Shown here piece after piece: positions 24,996 to 32,144 of a DNA stretch of 64,000 nt. Source of the DNA: Micromonospora sp. R77 (GTDB taxonomy: Bacteria > Actinomycetota > Actinomycetes > Mycobacteriales > Micromonosporaceae); the NCBI RefSeq assembly GCF_022747945.1, contig NZ_JALDST010000001.1:5518001-5582000 (forward strand), given 5' to 3'. Position 1 is the stretch's first letter. Every line of letters begins with the position of its first letter. The translations under genes were made by a program, and so were the position numbers. A model generated the notes under the pieces. That model was given only the letters and a program-made list of their open reading frames with translations. It was not told where the DNA came from and did not search any database.

Positions 24996-26003
24996 TCAGG
25001 CGGGGGCGGGGCCGAGGCTGTCGCGGCGGACCAGCTCGGCGGGAAGGGTCTCCGCCCGGTCCCGGTCGGCGGCCGGTTCCAGGGCCAGGCTCATCGCCCG
25101 GGCGCCCAGCTCGGCCAGGGGGAGCCGGACCGTGGTCAGCGCGGGTGTCACGTCGGCAGCGATCGGCATGTCGTCGAAGCCGACGAGCGACATCTGCTCC
25201 GGCACCCGGATCCCGCGCTCCTTCAGCACGGCGAGGGCCCCCACCGCCATCGAGTCGTTGAGCGCCACGATCGCGGTCAGCCCCGGTACGGCGTCCAGCA
25301 GCTCGGCCGTGGCCCGGGCCCCGCCGTCGCGGGTGAAGTCGGCGTAGTGGATCCGCTCCATGGGCAGCGGCTCGGCCAGGCCCTCGTAGAGGCCGGCGAC
25401 CCGGTCGGTGGTGGTGGTGAGCGCGACCGGGCCGGCGACCACGCCGACCCGCCGGTGGCCCAGCCGGCGCAGCTCGGCGCCGAGCAGCCGCGCACCCTCC
25501 TGGTTGGCCGGTAGCACGGCGTCGCCGCGGTGCTTGTGCCAGCCGATCACCGCGACCCGCCCGCCGGTGGCCGCGTACGCGGCGAGCCGCTCGTCGAGCA
25601 GCGCGTTGACCTCGTCGTCGTGGTAGCCGGAGCCGGCCAGCACGATGGCGGCCACCTGCTGGGCGCGGAGCAGGTCGACGTACTCCAGCTCCCGCTCCGG
25701 GTCGCGGTAGCTGTTGCAGATGATGGCCAGCCGGCCGTGTTCGGTGGCGACCCGTTGCAGTCCCCGGGTCAGCTCGGCGAAGTACGGGTCGGAGACGTCG
25801 TGCACCACCACGCCGACCACGCTGCGCTGCGGCCGGGCCAGCAGCTGGGCGTGCGCGTTCGGCACGTACCTCAGGTCGGCGACGGCCCGCAGCACCCGTT
25901 CGCGCAGCTCCCCGGCGACGGGTTTGCTGCTGCCGTTGATGACCCGCGACGCGGTGGCGGGGGAGACGCCCGCCCGGCGGGCGACGTCGGCCAGTGTCGC
26001 CAT
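24996..26003 (-). CDS. LacI-family transcriptional regulator of the DUF993 operon
   Basis: A 335-residue repressor. The helix-turn-helix is TLADVARRAGVSPATASRVI (about 3-22) with the hinge PNAHAQLLARPQRS. The effector-binding domain begins VVGVVVHDVSDPYFAELTRG and ends with LVGFDDMPIAADVTPALTTV. The start is preceded by a GGGGGG tract. It diverges from the three-gene sugar operon across 128 bases that contain an 18-bp palindrome with a central AAGCGCTT, the classical LacI/GalR half-site pair. The ligand is likely the substrate of that operon. Confidence 0.92.
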   Translation of the reverse strand: MATLADVARRAGVSPATASRVINGSSKPVAGELRERVLRAVADLRYVPNAHAQLLARPQRSVVGVVVHDVSDPYFAELTRGLQRVATEHGRLAIICNSYRDPERELEYVDLLRAQQVAAIVLAGSGYHDDEVNALLDERLAAYAATGGRVAVIGWHKHRGDAVLPANQEGARLLGAELRRLGHRRVGVVAGPVALTTTTDRVAGLYEGLAEPLPMERIHYADFTRDGGARATAELLDAVPGLTAIVALNDSMAVGALAVLKERGIRVPEQMSLVGFDDMPIAADVTPALTTVRLPLAELGARAMSLALEPAADRDRAETLPAELVRRDSLGPAPA

Positions 26004-26053
26004 GTCACCCCCCTGCTCGTCCGGTCGCGGTGAGGGTACCGCAGGAGCGCCGG

Positions 26054-26067
26054 GGTAAGCCCTTGCC
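26054..26067. promoter_or_regulatory. Secondary, degenerate LacI-type operator
   Basis: GGTAAGCCCTTGCC matches the core of the main operator (GGAAAGCGCTTGCC) at 12 of 14 positions and is centred 43 bases, close to four helical turns, from it. It lies 51 bases upstream of the repressor start and could allow looping and autoregulation. Confidence 0.4.
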
Positions 26068-26094
26068 GGATCGGCGGACGTCCCTCTACCCTCC

Positions 26095-26112
26095 CAGGAA
26101 AGCGCTTGCCTG
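26095..26112. promoter_or_regulatory. LacI-family operator, 18-bp palindrome
   Basis: CAGGAAAGCGCTTGCCTG is an inverted repeat with all but one base pair matched, centred on AAGCGCTT. It ends 19 bases before ATG 26132 of the oxidoreductase, where bound repressor would block transcription of the operon. Confidence 0.75.
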
Positions 26113-26131
26113 AGCTGTCGGGAGGACGGGC

Positions 26132-27283
26132 ATGACCCGAAGGTCGATCGGCATCATCGTCAACGGAGTCACCGGCCGGATGGGTTACCGGCAGCACCTG
26201 GTCCGGTCCCTGCTCGCCATCCGGGAGGCCGGCGGCGTGCCGCTGCCCGACGGCGACCGGATCTGGCCCGAACCGGTCCTCGTCGGCCGCAGCGAGACCC
26301 GGCTGCGGGACGTCGCCGAACGGCACGGCCTCACCGACTGGACCACCGACCTGGCCGCCGCGCTCGCCCGCGACGACGTCGCCGTCTACTTCGACGCCCA
26401 GGTCACCCAGCAGCGGGAGAAGGCCATCCGGCAGGCGATCGAGGCCGGCAAGCACGTCTACACCGAGAAGCCCCTCGCCGAGTCCACCGACGCGGCGCTG
26501 GACCTGGCCCGGGCCGCCGAGGCGGCGGGCGTCCGCACCGGAGTGGTGCAGGACAAGCTCTTCCTGCCCGGGCTGCGCAAGCTCAAGCGGCTGGTCGACG
26601 GCGGCTTCTTCGGCCGGATCCTGTCGGTACGCGGCGAGTTCGGCTACTGGGTCTTCGAGGGCGACTGGCAGCCCGCGCAGCGCCCCTCGTGGAACTACCG
26701 GGCCGCCGACGGCGGCGGCATCACCGTCGACATGTTCCCGCACTGGCACTACGTCCTGGAGGAGCTCTTCGCGCCGGTCCGCGCCGTCACCTGCGTGACC
26801 GCCACGCACATCCCGGAACGGGTCGACGAGGCCGGCGAGCGCTACCCGGCCACCGCCGACGACGCCGCGTACGGCATCTTCGAACTCGACGGCGGCATCG
26901 TGGCGCAGCTCAACTCCTCGTGGTGCGTCCGGGTCAACCGGGACGAGCTGGTCGAGTTCCAGGTGGACGGCACCGAGGGCAGCGCCGTCGCCGGGCTGCG
27001 CGGCTGCCGCGTCCAGCACCGCGCGGTCACCCCCAAGCCGGTCTGGAACCCGGACCTGCCGGTCACCGACGACTTCCGCGCCCAGTGGACCGAGGTGCCG
27101 GACAACGAGGAGTTCGACAACGGCTTCAAGGTGCAGTGGGAGGCGTTCCTGCGGCACCTCGTCGCCGGCGAGCCGTTCCGCTGGGACTTCCGCGCCGGGG
27201 CGCGCGGGGTGCAACTCGCCGAGCTGGGGCTGCGCTCGGCCCGCGAGGGCCGCCGCCTCGAGGTGCCGGAGCTGACCCGGTGA
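26132..27283 (+). CDS. Gfo/Idh/MocA-family oxidoreductase of the DUF993 operon
   Basis: A 383-residue enzyme. The Rossmann start is IGIIVNGVTGRMGYRQHLVR (about 6-25), unusual in beginning with NGVTGRMG, followed by VAVYFDAQVTQQREKAI and the EKP motif in HVYTEKPLAES (about 109). The substrate domain includes PSWNYRAADGGGITVDMFPH and WHYVLEELF, a histidine/aspartate pocket. It opens a three-gene operon with GTGA overlaps and is divergent from its LacI regulator. This set (oxidoreductase, DUF993, isomerase) recurs in actinobacterial sugar clusters, but no substrate is established to my knowledge. A 3-keto sugar intermediate is plausible. Confidence 0.88.
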   Translation: MTRRSIGIIVNGVTGRMGYRQHLVRSLLAIREAGGVPLPDGDRIWPEPVLVGRSETRLRDVAERHGLTDWTTDLAAALARDDVAVYFDAQVTQQREKAIRQAIEAGKHVYTEKPLAESTDAALDLARAAEAAGVRTGVVQDKLFLPGLRKLKRLVDGGFFGRILSVRGEFGYWVFEGDWQPAQRPSWNYRAADGGGITVDMFPHWHYVLEELFAPVRAVTCVTATHIPERVDEAGERYPATADDAAYGIFELDGGIVAQLNSSWCVRVNRDELVEFQVDGTEGSAVAGLRGCRVQHRAVTPKPVWNPDLPVTDDFRAQWTEVPDNEEFDNGFKVQWEAFLRHLVAGEPFRWDFRAGARGVQLAELGLRSAREGRRLEVPELTR

Positions 27284-28431
27284 GCGCCGTCGTGCGGCTG
27301 CCCGGCGGGGAGACGTACCGGCTGCGCGGGGGCGCGGACTTCGCGCGGCCCGCCGGCCCGGCCACGTCGCGGATCGCGTACGCGGCGGCGCACGTGGTCG
27401 CCGACCCGGACGCGGAGAACGTCCCGGGCGCCCCGGCCGTGCTCGACTGGGACCGCACCCTCGCCTTCCGGCACCACCTCTGGTCGTACGGGCTGGGGGT
27501 GGCCGAGGCGATGGACACCGCCCAGCGCGGCATGGGACTCGACCACCCGGCGACCCGGGAACTGATCCGGCGCAGCGCCGCCGAGGCGAAGACGGTCGGC
27601 GGCCGGATCGTGGCAGGGGTGAACACCGACCAGCTCCCGCCCGGCCCGGCGAGCCTGGCCCAGGTGCTCCGGGCGTACACCGAACAGCTGGCCGACACCC
27701 TCGCGGCCGGCGCCCGGCCGGTGCTGATGTGCAGCCGGCACCTGGCGGCGGCGGCCACCGGCCCCGACGACTACCTGCGGGTGTACGGCGACCTGCTGGC
27801 CGCCACCGACCAGCCGGTCGTGCTGCACTGGCTGGGCGACATGTTCGACCCGGCGCTGGCCGGCTACTGGGGCGCCACCGACCTGGACGAGGCCACCGGG
27901 ACGGTGCTGCAGCTGGTCAAGGAGCACGCGTCGAAGGTGGACGGGATCAAGGTGTCGCTGCTCGACGCCGACCGTGAGGTGGCGCTGCGCCGCCGCCTGC
28001 CCGCCGGGGTGCGGCTCTACACCGGCGACGACTTCCACTATCCGGAGCTGATCCGGGGCGACGAGGTCGGCCACTCCGATGCGCTGCTCGGGGTCTTCGC
28101 GGCCATCGCGCCGGCCGCCGCAACCGCGCTCGCCGCCCTCGACGACGGCGACCCGGCCCGGTACGACGCCGCGCTCACCCCGACCGTACCGCTGGCCCGG
28201 CACCTCTTCGCCGCGCCGACCTGGCACTACAAGACCGGGATCGTCTTCCTGGCCTGGCTCACCGGCCACCAGGAGCACTTCACCATGGTCGGCGGGCAGC
28301 AGGCCGGCCGCTCGGCGGCGCACCTGGCCCGGCTGCTCGTCCTCGCCGACGCCGCCGGCCTGCTGCCCGATGCCGACCTGGCCGCCACCCGCGCCCGGGC
28401 CCTCTTCACCGTCGCCGGGGTGGCGCAGTGA
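27280..28431 (+). CDS. DUF993 family protein (aldolase-like TIM barrel)
   Basis: A 383-residue protein. The recognisable core is VLDWDRTLAFRHHLWSYGLG, AEAMDTAQRGMGLDHPAT, QPVVLHWLGDMFDPALAGYW and KVDGIKVSLLDADREVALR, and late TWHYKTGIVFLAWLTGHQEH. The arrangement resembles dihydrodipicolinate synthase-type barrels, and the lysine in GIKVSLLD is placed where those enzymes form a Schiff base; that is an inference. Translationally coupled by GTGA overlaps to the oxidoreductase before it and the isomerase after it. It could perform a retro-aldol or hydrolytic step on an oxidised sugar. No biochemical function is assigned to the family as far as I know. Confidence 0.82.
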   Translation: MSAVVRLPGGETYRLRGGADFARPAGPATSRIAYAAAHVVADPDAENVPGAPAVLDWDRTLAFRHHLWSYGLGVAEAMDTAQRGMGLDHPATRELIRRSAAEAKTVGGRIVAGVNTDQLPPGPASLAQVLRAYTEQLADTLAAGARPVLMCSRHLAAAATGPDDYLRVYGDLLAATDQPVVLHWLGDMFDPALAGYWGATDLDEATGTVLQLVKEHASKVDGIKVSLLDADREVALRRRLPAGVRLYTGDDFHYPELIRGDEVGHSDALLGVFAAIAPAAATALAALDDGDPARYDAALTPTVPLARHLFAAPTWHYKTGIVFLAWLTGHQEHFTMVGGQQAGRSAAHLARLLVLADAAGLLPDADLAATRARALFTVAGVAQ

Positions 28432-29291
28432 CCGCCGCTCCGGTCCCGGCCGCCGCGGTGCCGACGGGCACCGGCGTGACGCCGGCCGCCGGGCTGGCCC
28501 GGTTCTCGTTCAACCAGGCCACCGCGAAGCACTGGCCGCTCGCCGAGGCGGTGTCCGGCTGCGCCGCGGCCGGCGTACCCGGCATCGGCCTGTGGCGCGA
28601 ACCGGTCCAGGAGTACGGCCTGGCCCGCACCGCGAAGCTGGTCCGCGACACGGGGCTGACCGTCACCTCGCTCTGCCGGGGCGGCTTCTTCACCGCCGAC
28701 GACTGGCGGGACGACAACCGACGGGCCATCGAGGAGGCCGCCACCCTCGGCACCTCCGTGCTGGTGCTGGTCTCCGGTGGCCTGCCGGCGGGCAGCCGGG
28801 ACGTCGACGGGGCGCGCCGCCGGGTCGTGGACGCCCTCGCCGAACTGACCCCGGAGGCGGCCGCCGCCGGGGTGACCCTGGCCGTCGAGCCGCTGCACCC
28901 GATGTTCTGCGCCGACCGGTGCGTGATCGCCACCCTCGGTCAGGCCCTCGACCTCGCCGAACGCTTCCCGCCCGGCGTGGTCGGGGTGGTCGTCGACACG
29001 TACCACGTCTGGTGGGACGACACCGTCCACGACCAGATCGCCCGGGCCGGGGAACGGATTGCCGCCTTCCAGGTCGCCGACTGGGTCACCCCGCTGCCGG
29101 CGGGCGTCCTGCTCGGCCGCGCCCTACCGGGCGAGGGCTGCATCGACCTGCGCCGCCTCCGGGAGGCCGTCGACGCCGCCGGCTACACCGGCCCCATCGA
29201 GGTGGAGGTCTTCGACGCCACCCTCTGGTCCCGCCCCGGCCCCGAGATCCTCACCGCCACCCTCCGCTCCTACCTGACCCACCTCCCCTGA
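28428..29291 (+). CDS. Xylose isomerase-like TIM barrel (sugar phosphate isomerase/epimerase)
   Basis: A 287-residue protein of the AP endonuclease-2 fold used by sugar epimerases and IolE/IolI-type dehydratases. Metal ligands are visible as a glutamate in VTLAVEPLHPMFCADR (about 149), a histidine/aspartate pair in VVVDTYHVWWDD (about 190), an aspartate or histidine in FQVADWVTP, and a glutamate in IEVEVFDATLWS (about 264). It closes the DUF993 operon and would epimerise or isomerise its sugar. The gene ends 5 bases before a 61-bp palindromic repeat that separates it from a convergent membrane gene. Confidence 0.87.
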   Translation: MTAAPVPAAAVPTGTGVTPAAGLARFSFNQATAKHWPLAEAVSGCAAAGVPGIGLWREPVQEYGLARTAKLVRDTGLTVTSLCRGGFFTADDWRDDNRRAIEEAATLGTSVLVLVSGGLPAGSRDVDGARRRVVDALAELTPEAAAAGVTLAVEPLHPMFCADRCVIATLGQALDLAERFPPGVVGVVVDTYHVWWDDTVHDQIARAGERIAAFQVADWVTPLPAGVLLGRALPGEGCIDLRRLREAVDAAGYTGPIEVEVFDATLWSRPGPEILTATLRSYLTHLP

Positions 29292-29295
29292 CCTC

Positions 29296-29356
29296 GTTGA
29301 TCATGGGGTTGGCGGCACCATCCGAGATCCACATCGCCGTCAACCTCATGATCAAC
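29296..29356. repeat. 61-bp palindromic element with GTTGATCATG ends
   Basis: Two 21-bp arms (29296-29316 and 29336-29356) pair with two mismatches around a 19-base loop; the outer ten bases GTTGATCATG/CATGATCAAC are perfect. It lies between convergent genes and overlaps the last codons of the minus-strand one (stop at 29352). Its AT-richer sequence is unlike the surrounding DNA. It looks like a dispersed palindromic repeat of Micromonospora-type genomes and could act as a bidirectional terminator. Confidence 0.65.
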
Positions 29357-30116
29357 CGCCGGACGGTGAGGAGGTGGTGGCGGTGGCGCGGAGGGCCTTG
29401 ACGATGGCGGGGACGGAGCCGATCAGGAGGACCAGTCCCCAGATGATCGCGACGACGGCGAAGAGCACGGCGCCGAGGTCGTCGGTGATGCTGACCAGGA
29501 TGGTGGGGACCAGGCGGTGCAGGAACTCCAGCACCACCGTGCAGAGCAGCGTGGTGAGCATCAGCAGCACCAGGCCCTTGTTCTGGAGGAAGCGGGGCTG
29601 GGCGAGGATCAGCAGGCCGGCCCAGATCAGCTTGAGCAGCAGGATCAGGCCGAGCAGCACGGCCGCGTCGCCGACCGGGAAGAAACCCCACACCGCGAGG
29701 TAGGCGAGCGTGCCGAACGGGGCGGCCAGGAAGAGCGACACCAGCACGGTCAGCTCCACGAAGGCCACCACCAGCAGCACCACCGACCCGAGCAGCAGCA
29801 GGACCGAGAAGATCAGCGTGGCGACGCCCTGGATCCGGCCCTGGATCCGGTCCGGCAGCACCAGGCTCAGGCAGAACAGCCCGGTCGTCCAGAGGGCGAC
29901 CACGTCGATCAGCGCCAGCGCGCCGGTGCCCCGCCCGGCGGGCTCGGTGACCCCGGCGACGTCACCGACGTCCACGCCGAGCTGGCCGGCGCTGTCCCGC
30001 AGCGCCTCGCCCGCGTCGCCGCCGCCGGTGAGCAGCGCGGCACCCAGCTCCAACGCCACCACCAGTGCCACCGCGAGCAGCGCCAGCAGCAGGAACGGTT
30101 TGCGCAGCTCACCCAT
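29352..30116 (-). CDS. Multi-pass membrane protein at the end of the injection-system cluster
   Basis: A 254-residue protein with one N-terminal helix (FLLLALLAVALVVALELGAA), a roughly 45-residue external segment, then five or more helices (for example LIFSVLLLLGSVVLLVVAFV and GLVLLMLTTLLCTVVLEFLH). I recognise no family. It lacks charged catalytic motifs. It follows the single-pass protein at 30138 by 21 bases and is the last gene of the minus-strand phage-tail-like cluster, so it may help the particle dock on or open the cytoplasmic membrane, or may simply be a neighbour. The last three codons lie in a palindromic repeat. Confidence 0.55.
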   Translation of the reverse strand: MGELRKPFLLLALLAVALVVALELGAALLTGGGDAGEALRDSAGQLGVDVGDVAGVTEPAGRGTGALALIDVVALWTTGLFCLSLVLPDRIQGRIQGVATLIFSVLLLLGSVVLLVVAFVELTVLVSLFLAAPFGTLAYLAVWGFFPVGDAAVLLGLILLLKLIWAGLLILAQPRFLQNKGLVLLMLTTLLCTVVLEFLHRLVPTILVSITDDLGAVLFAVVAIIWGLVLLIGSVPAIVKALRATATTSSPSGG

Positions 30117-30137
30117 GACGGGCCTCCTCGGCGTGGG

Positions 30138-30604
30138 TCAGGACCGGGCGACGGTGACCGCGCATCCCACACCTCCCGGGCAGCCCAGGGTGACCGTGGT
30201 GGCCCGGTCGACGGCGACCTTCGCGACGGCGTCCCCGCCGTCGGTGGGGGTCACCTCGTCGGAGACGGTGACGTCGGCGCCGCCGGGCGCGGGGGCGGAC
30301 ACCGTGAACGGTCCGCGGCTGCGCAGGATCAGGCTGCGCAGCCCGTCCGGCGCGGGCACCCCGAGCCGGCAGGAACCGGTGAAGGTGAGCACCCGCGCCC
30401 CGTCGGCGGTGGCCGGTCCGGCCGGGCAGTCGGCGGTGACCGTCGCCGGGTCGACCGTGGCGGTCGCCCGGCCCAGCCGGGACAGCCAGCCGGGCCGGGC
30501 GGCGGGTCGCCCCGGTCGTGCCGGCCCGCGCCCACCGCCACCAGGTAGAGCACCACCAGCAGCACCGCCAGGGCCGCCAGCAGCACCTTCTGCCGGCCGC
30601 TCAC
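30138..30604 (-). CDS. Single-pass membrane protein with external domain (frameshifted)
   Basis: About 155 residues when whole. GTG 30604 overlaps the preceding stop (GTGA) and encodes VSGRQKVLLAALAVLLVVLY, a clear N-terminal membrane helix. The remainder (WLSRLGRATATVDPATVTAD, then VLTFTGSCRLGVPAP and LGCPGGVGCAVTVARS) is in a second frame and looks like a small beta-rich extracytoplasmic domain with paired cysteines. Adding one base near 30497-30508 joins them. No family recognised. Position inside the contractile-system cluster suggests a surface or envelope accessory role; evidence is only contextual. Confidence 0.5.
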
Positions 30605-31524
30605 GGCTGGACGAGCTGGGTGAAGCGGATCTGGTCGATCCCGGCGAAGTAGCGGTCGAAGCCCTGGGTCTTGCTCACCGCCACCAGGGTCAGCTGGTGC
30701 GGACCCTTGCTCAGCTGCACCGTGCCGACGTCGACGAAGTCGGTCCGCACCACGGTCGGGCTGAAGCCGAAGAACGTGTCGCCGACCTGCCGGCCGTCCA
30801 CGGTGAAGATGGTGTTGGCGTAGTCGAACGAGGTGGTGCGTACCGTCGACAGCCGCCAGGTGCCGTCGACCGGGAGGTCCACGGTGACGGTGACCTGGTC
30901 GCCGACGGCCAGTCCGAGGAAGAACAGCTGCGCGTCGCCGGACCAGACCACGCCGCAGCAGTTCTTCTGCTCCACCACCTTCGCCGCCGCCCCCGACGGC
31001 GAGCGGACCACCGCGCCGGCCACCAGGCTCTCCGCCTCCAGCGTCACCACCTTCGGCGCGGCCGGCGCCGGCGGTGTGTCACCGCCGCGGCCGACCAGCC
31101 ACACCACCACCCCGGCCACGACCAGCACCAGCGCCGCGGCGGCCGCGAGCCACGCCCAGGGCACGCGCTTCGGGGGTACGACCGCCCGCACGTCGTACGT
31201 CACCCGGCCGCTGGAGCGGGAGCTCTCCTCCGGCGCGGTGTTCGCCGAGTACGCGAAGCCGGTCATGTCGTAGCGGCGGGGCGGCGTGCCCGGTGGCACG
31301 ACCAGCCGCACCAGGAAGGAGACCGAGCCCTGCCCGGGCACCACCCGCTGCGGCTCGGCCACGGTGAACCAGGAACGCTGGGTGCCCTCGCCCGGGGCCA
31401 CGTCGAACACCACGGTGTCCGGCGCCTCGCCCGGGTTGGAGACGGTGAAGGTCAGCTCGCCGGTGTTCCGCTCGTTCAGCGTGAACGCCCCGGCGGCGGC
31501 GACGACGGCCCATTCGGTGGTCAT
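30601..31524 (-). CDS. Membrane-anchored protein: N-terminal Ig-like domain, one helix, C-terminal CBM-like domain
   Basis: A 307-residue protein. Residues about 1-105 form a beta-rich Ig-like domain (FTLNERNTGELTFTVSNPGE, later VSFLVRLVVPPGTPPRRYDM). A single helix follows (WAWLAAAAALVLVVAGVVVW, about 120-140). The C-terminal 160 residues resemble a carbohydrate-binding jelly roll of the CBM6/35 type: it opens VVTLEAESLVAGAVV and ends FAGIDQIRFTQ. No signal peptide, so the Ig-like part should be cytoplasmic and the CBM-like part outside. It overlaps tail protein I (ATGA). It is a good candidate for tethering the particle to the membrane and cell wall, by analogy with the membrane protein CisA needed by Streptomyces particles; that analogy is my inference. 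Confidence 0.6.
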   Translation of the reverse strand: MTTEWAVVAAAGAFTLNERNTGELTFTVSNPGEAPDTVVFDVAPGEGTQRSWFTVAEPQRVVPGQGSVSFLVRLVVPPGTPPRRYDMTGFAYSANTAPEESSRSSGRVTYDVRAVVPPKRVPWAWLAAAAALVLVVAGVVVWLVGRGGDTPPAPAAPKVVTLEAESLVAGAVVRSPSGAAAKVVEQKNCCGVVWSGDAQLFFLGLAVGDQVTVTVDLPVDGTWRLSTVRTTSFDYANTIFTVDGRQVGDTFFGFSPTVVRTDFVDVGTVQLSKGPHQLTLVAVSKTQGFDRYFAGIDQIRFTQLVQP

Positions 31525-32144
31525 GACGGCTCCTCTGCTGCTGGTACGAGAGACGGGACGCGCGCCCGCCCGACCGCGCGGTCCGGGGTGGGGTCGACCG
31601 CGCCGGCCGGGGTCGAGTCGACCGGTGGTGGACCGGCGTCGTCGGGCAGGGTGATCTCGACGGTGACGGCGGCCGGTTTCTCCCCCTCGACGACGCGGGT
31701 GATCACGGCGAGCTGGTCGGCGGCGGCCGGCGGCACCCGGACCACCACGTGGAAGGGCCGCTCCGCCGGCTCGTCGAGGACGAACCCGGTCACCCCGGTG
31801 GCCAGCTCCAACGCGGTCCGCATCCCGTACGGGGTGCCCCGCCAGCGGGCCAGCAGCGCGCCGTGCGCCACCAGGTTCCGCAGCCGGCCCGGCGGCAACG
31901 GCACCGGCGCGCCACCCCCCGGGGCGGCCACCACGTGGTCCATCGCCACCCACCGGGTCAGGTACGCCACGAACCCGTCCGGCGCCCGGTACGGCGCGAA
32001 GAGCGCGTCGACGTCGGCGAGCACCGCCTCGTCCGGGGCGTGCAACGTCTCCATCACGTCCAGCAGCGCGCCGAGCACGCTGCCCGGCCCGGCCGCCCGC
32101 TGGTACGCCGCGGGCAGCAGCCGCTCAATCGCCGTTCGGCGCAT
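31521..32144 (-). CDS. Phage tail protein I-like baseplate protein (TIGR02242 type)
   Basis: A 207-residue protein. MRRTAIERLLPAAYQRAAGP at the start, then FLAYLTRWV-like FVAYLTRWVAMDHVV and LVAHGALLARWRGTPYGMRT, which match the tail_TIGR02242 domain of tail protein I homologues in actinobacterial contractile systems. It helps complete the baseplate wedge next to GpJ. ATG 32144 lies 20 bases inside the end of the GpJ gene. The C-terminal 40 residues are proline-rich and variable. It precedes the membrane-anchored Ig/CBM-like protein with an ATGA overlap. Confidence 0.82.
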   Translation of the reverse strand: MRRTAIERLLPAAYQRAAGPGSVLGALLDVMETLHAPDEAVLADVDALFAPYRAPDGFVAYLTRWVAMDHVVAAPGGGAPVPLPPGRLRNLVAHGALLARWRGTPYGMRTALELATGVTGFVLDEPAERPFHVVVRVPPAAADQLAVITRVVEGEKPAAVTVEITLPDDAGPPPVDSTPAGAVDPTPDRAVGRARVPSLVPAAEEPS

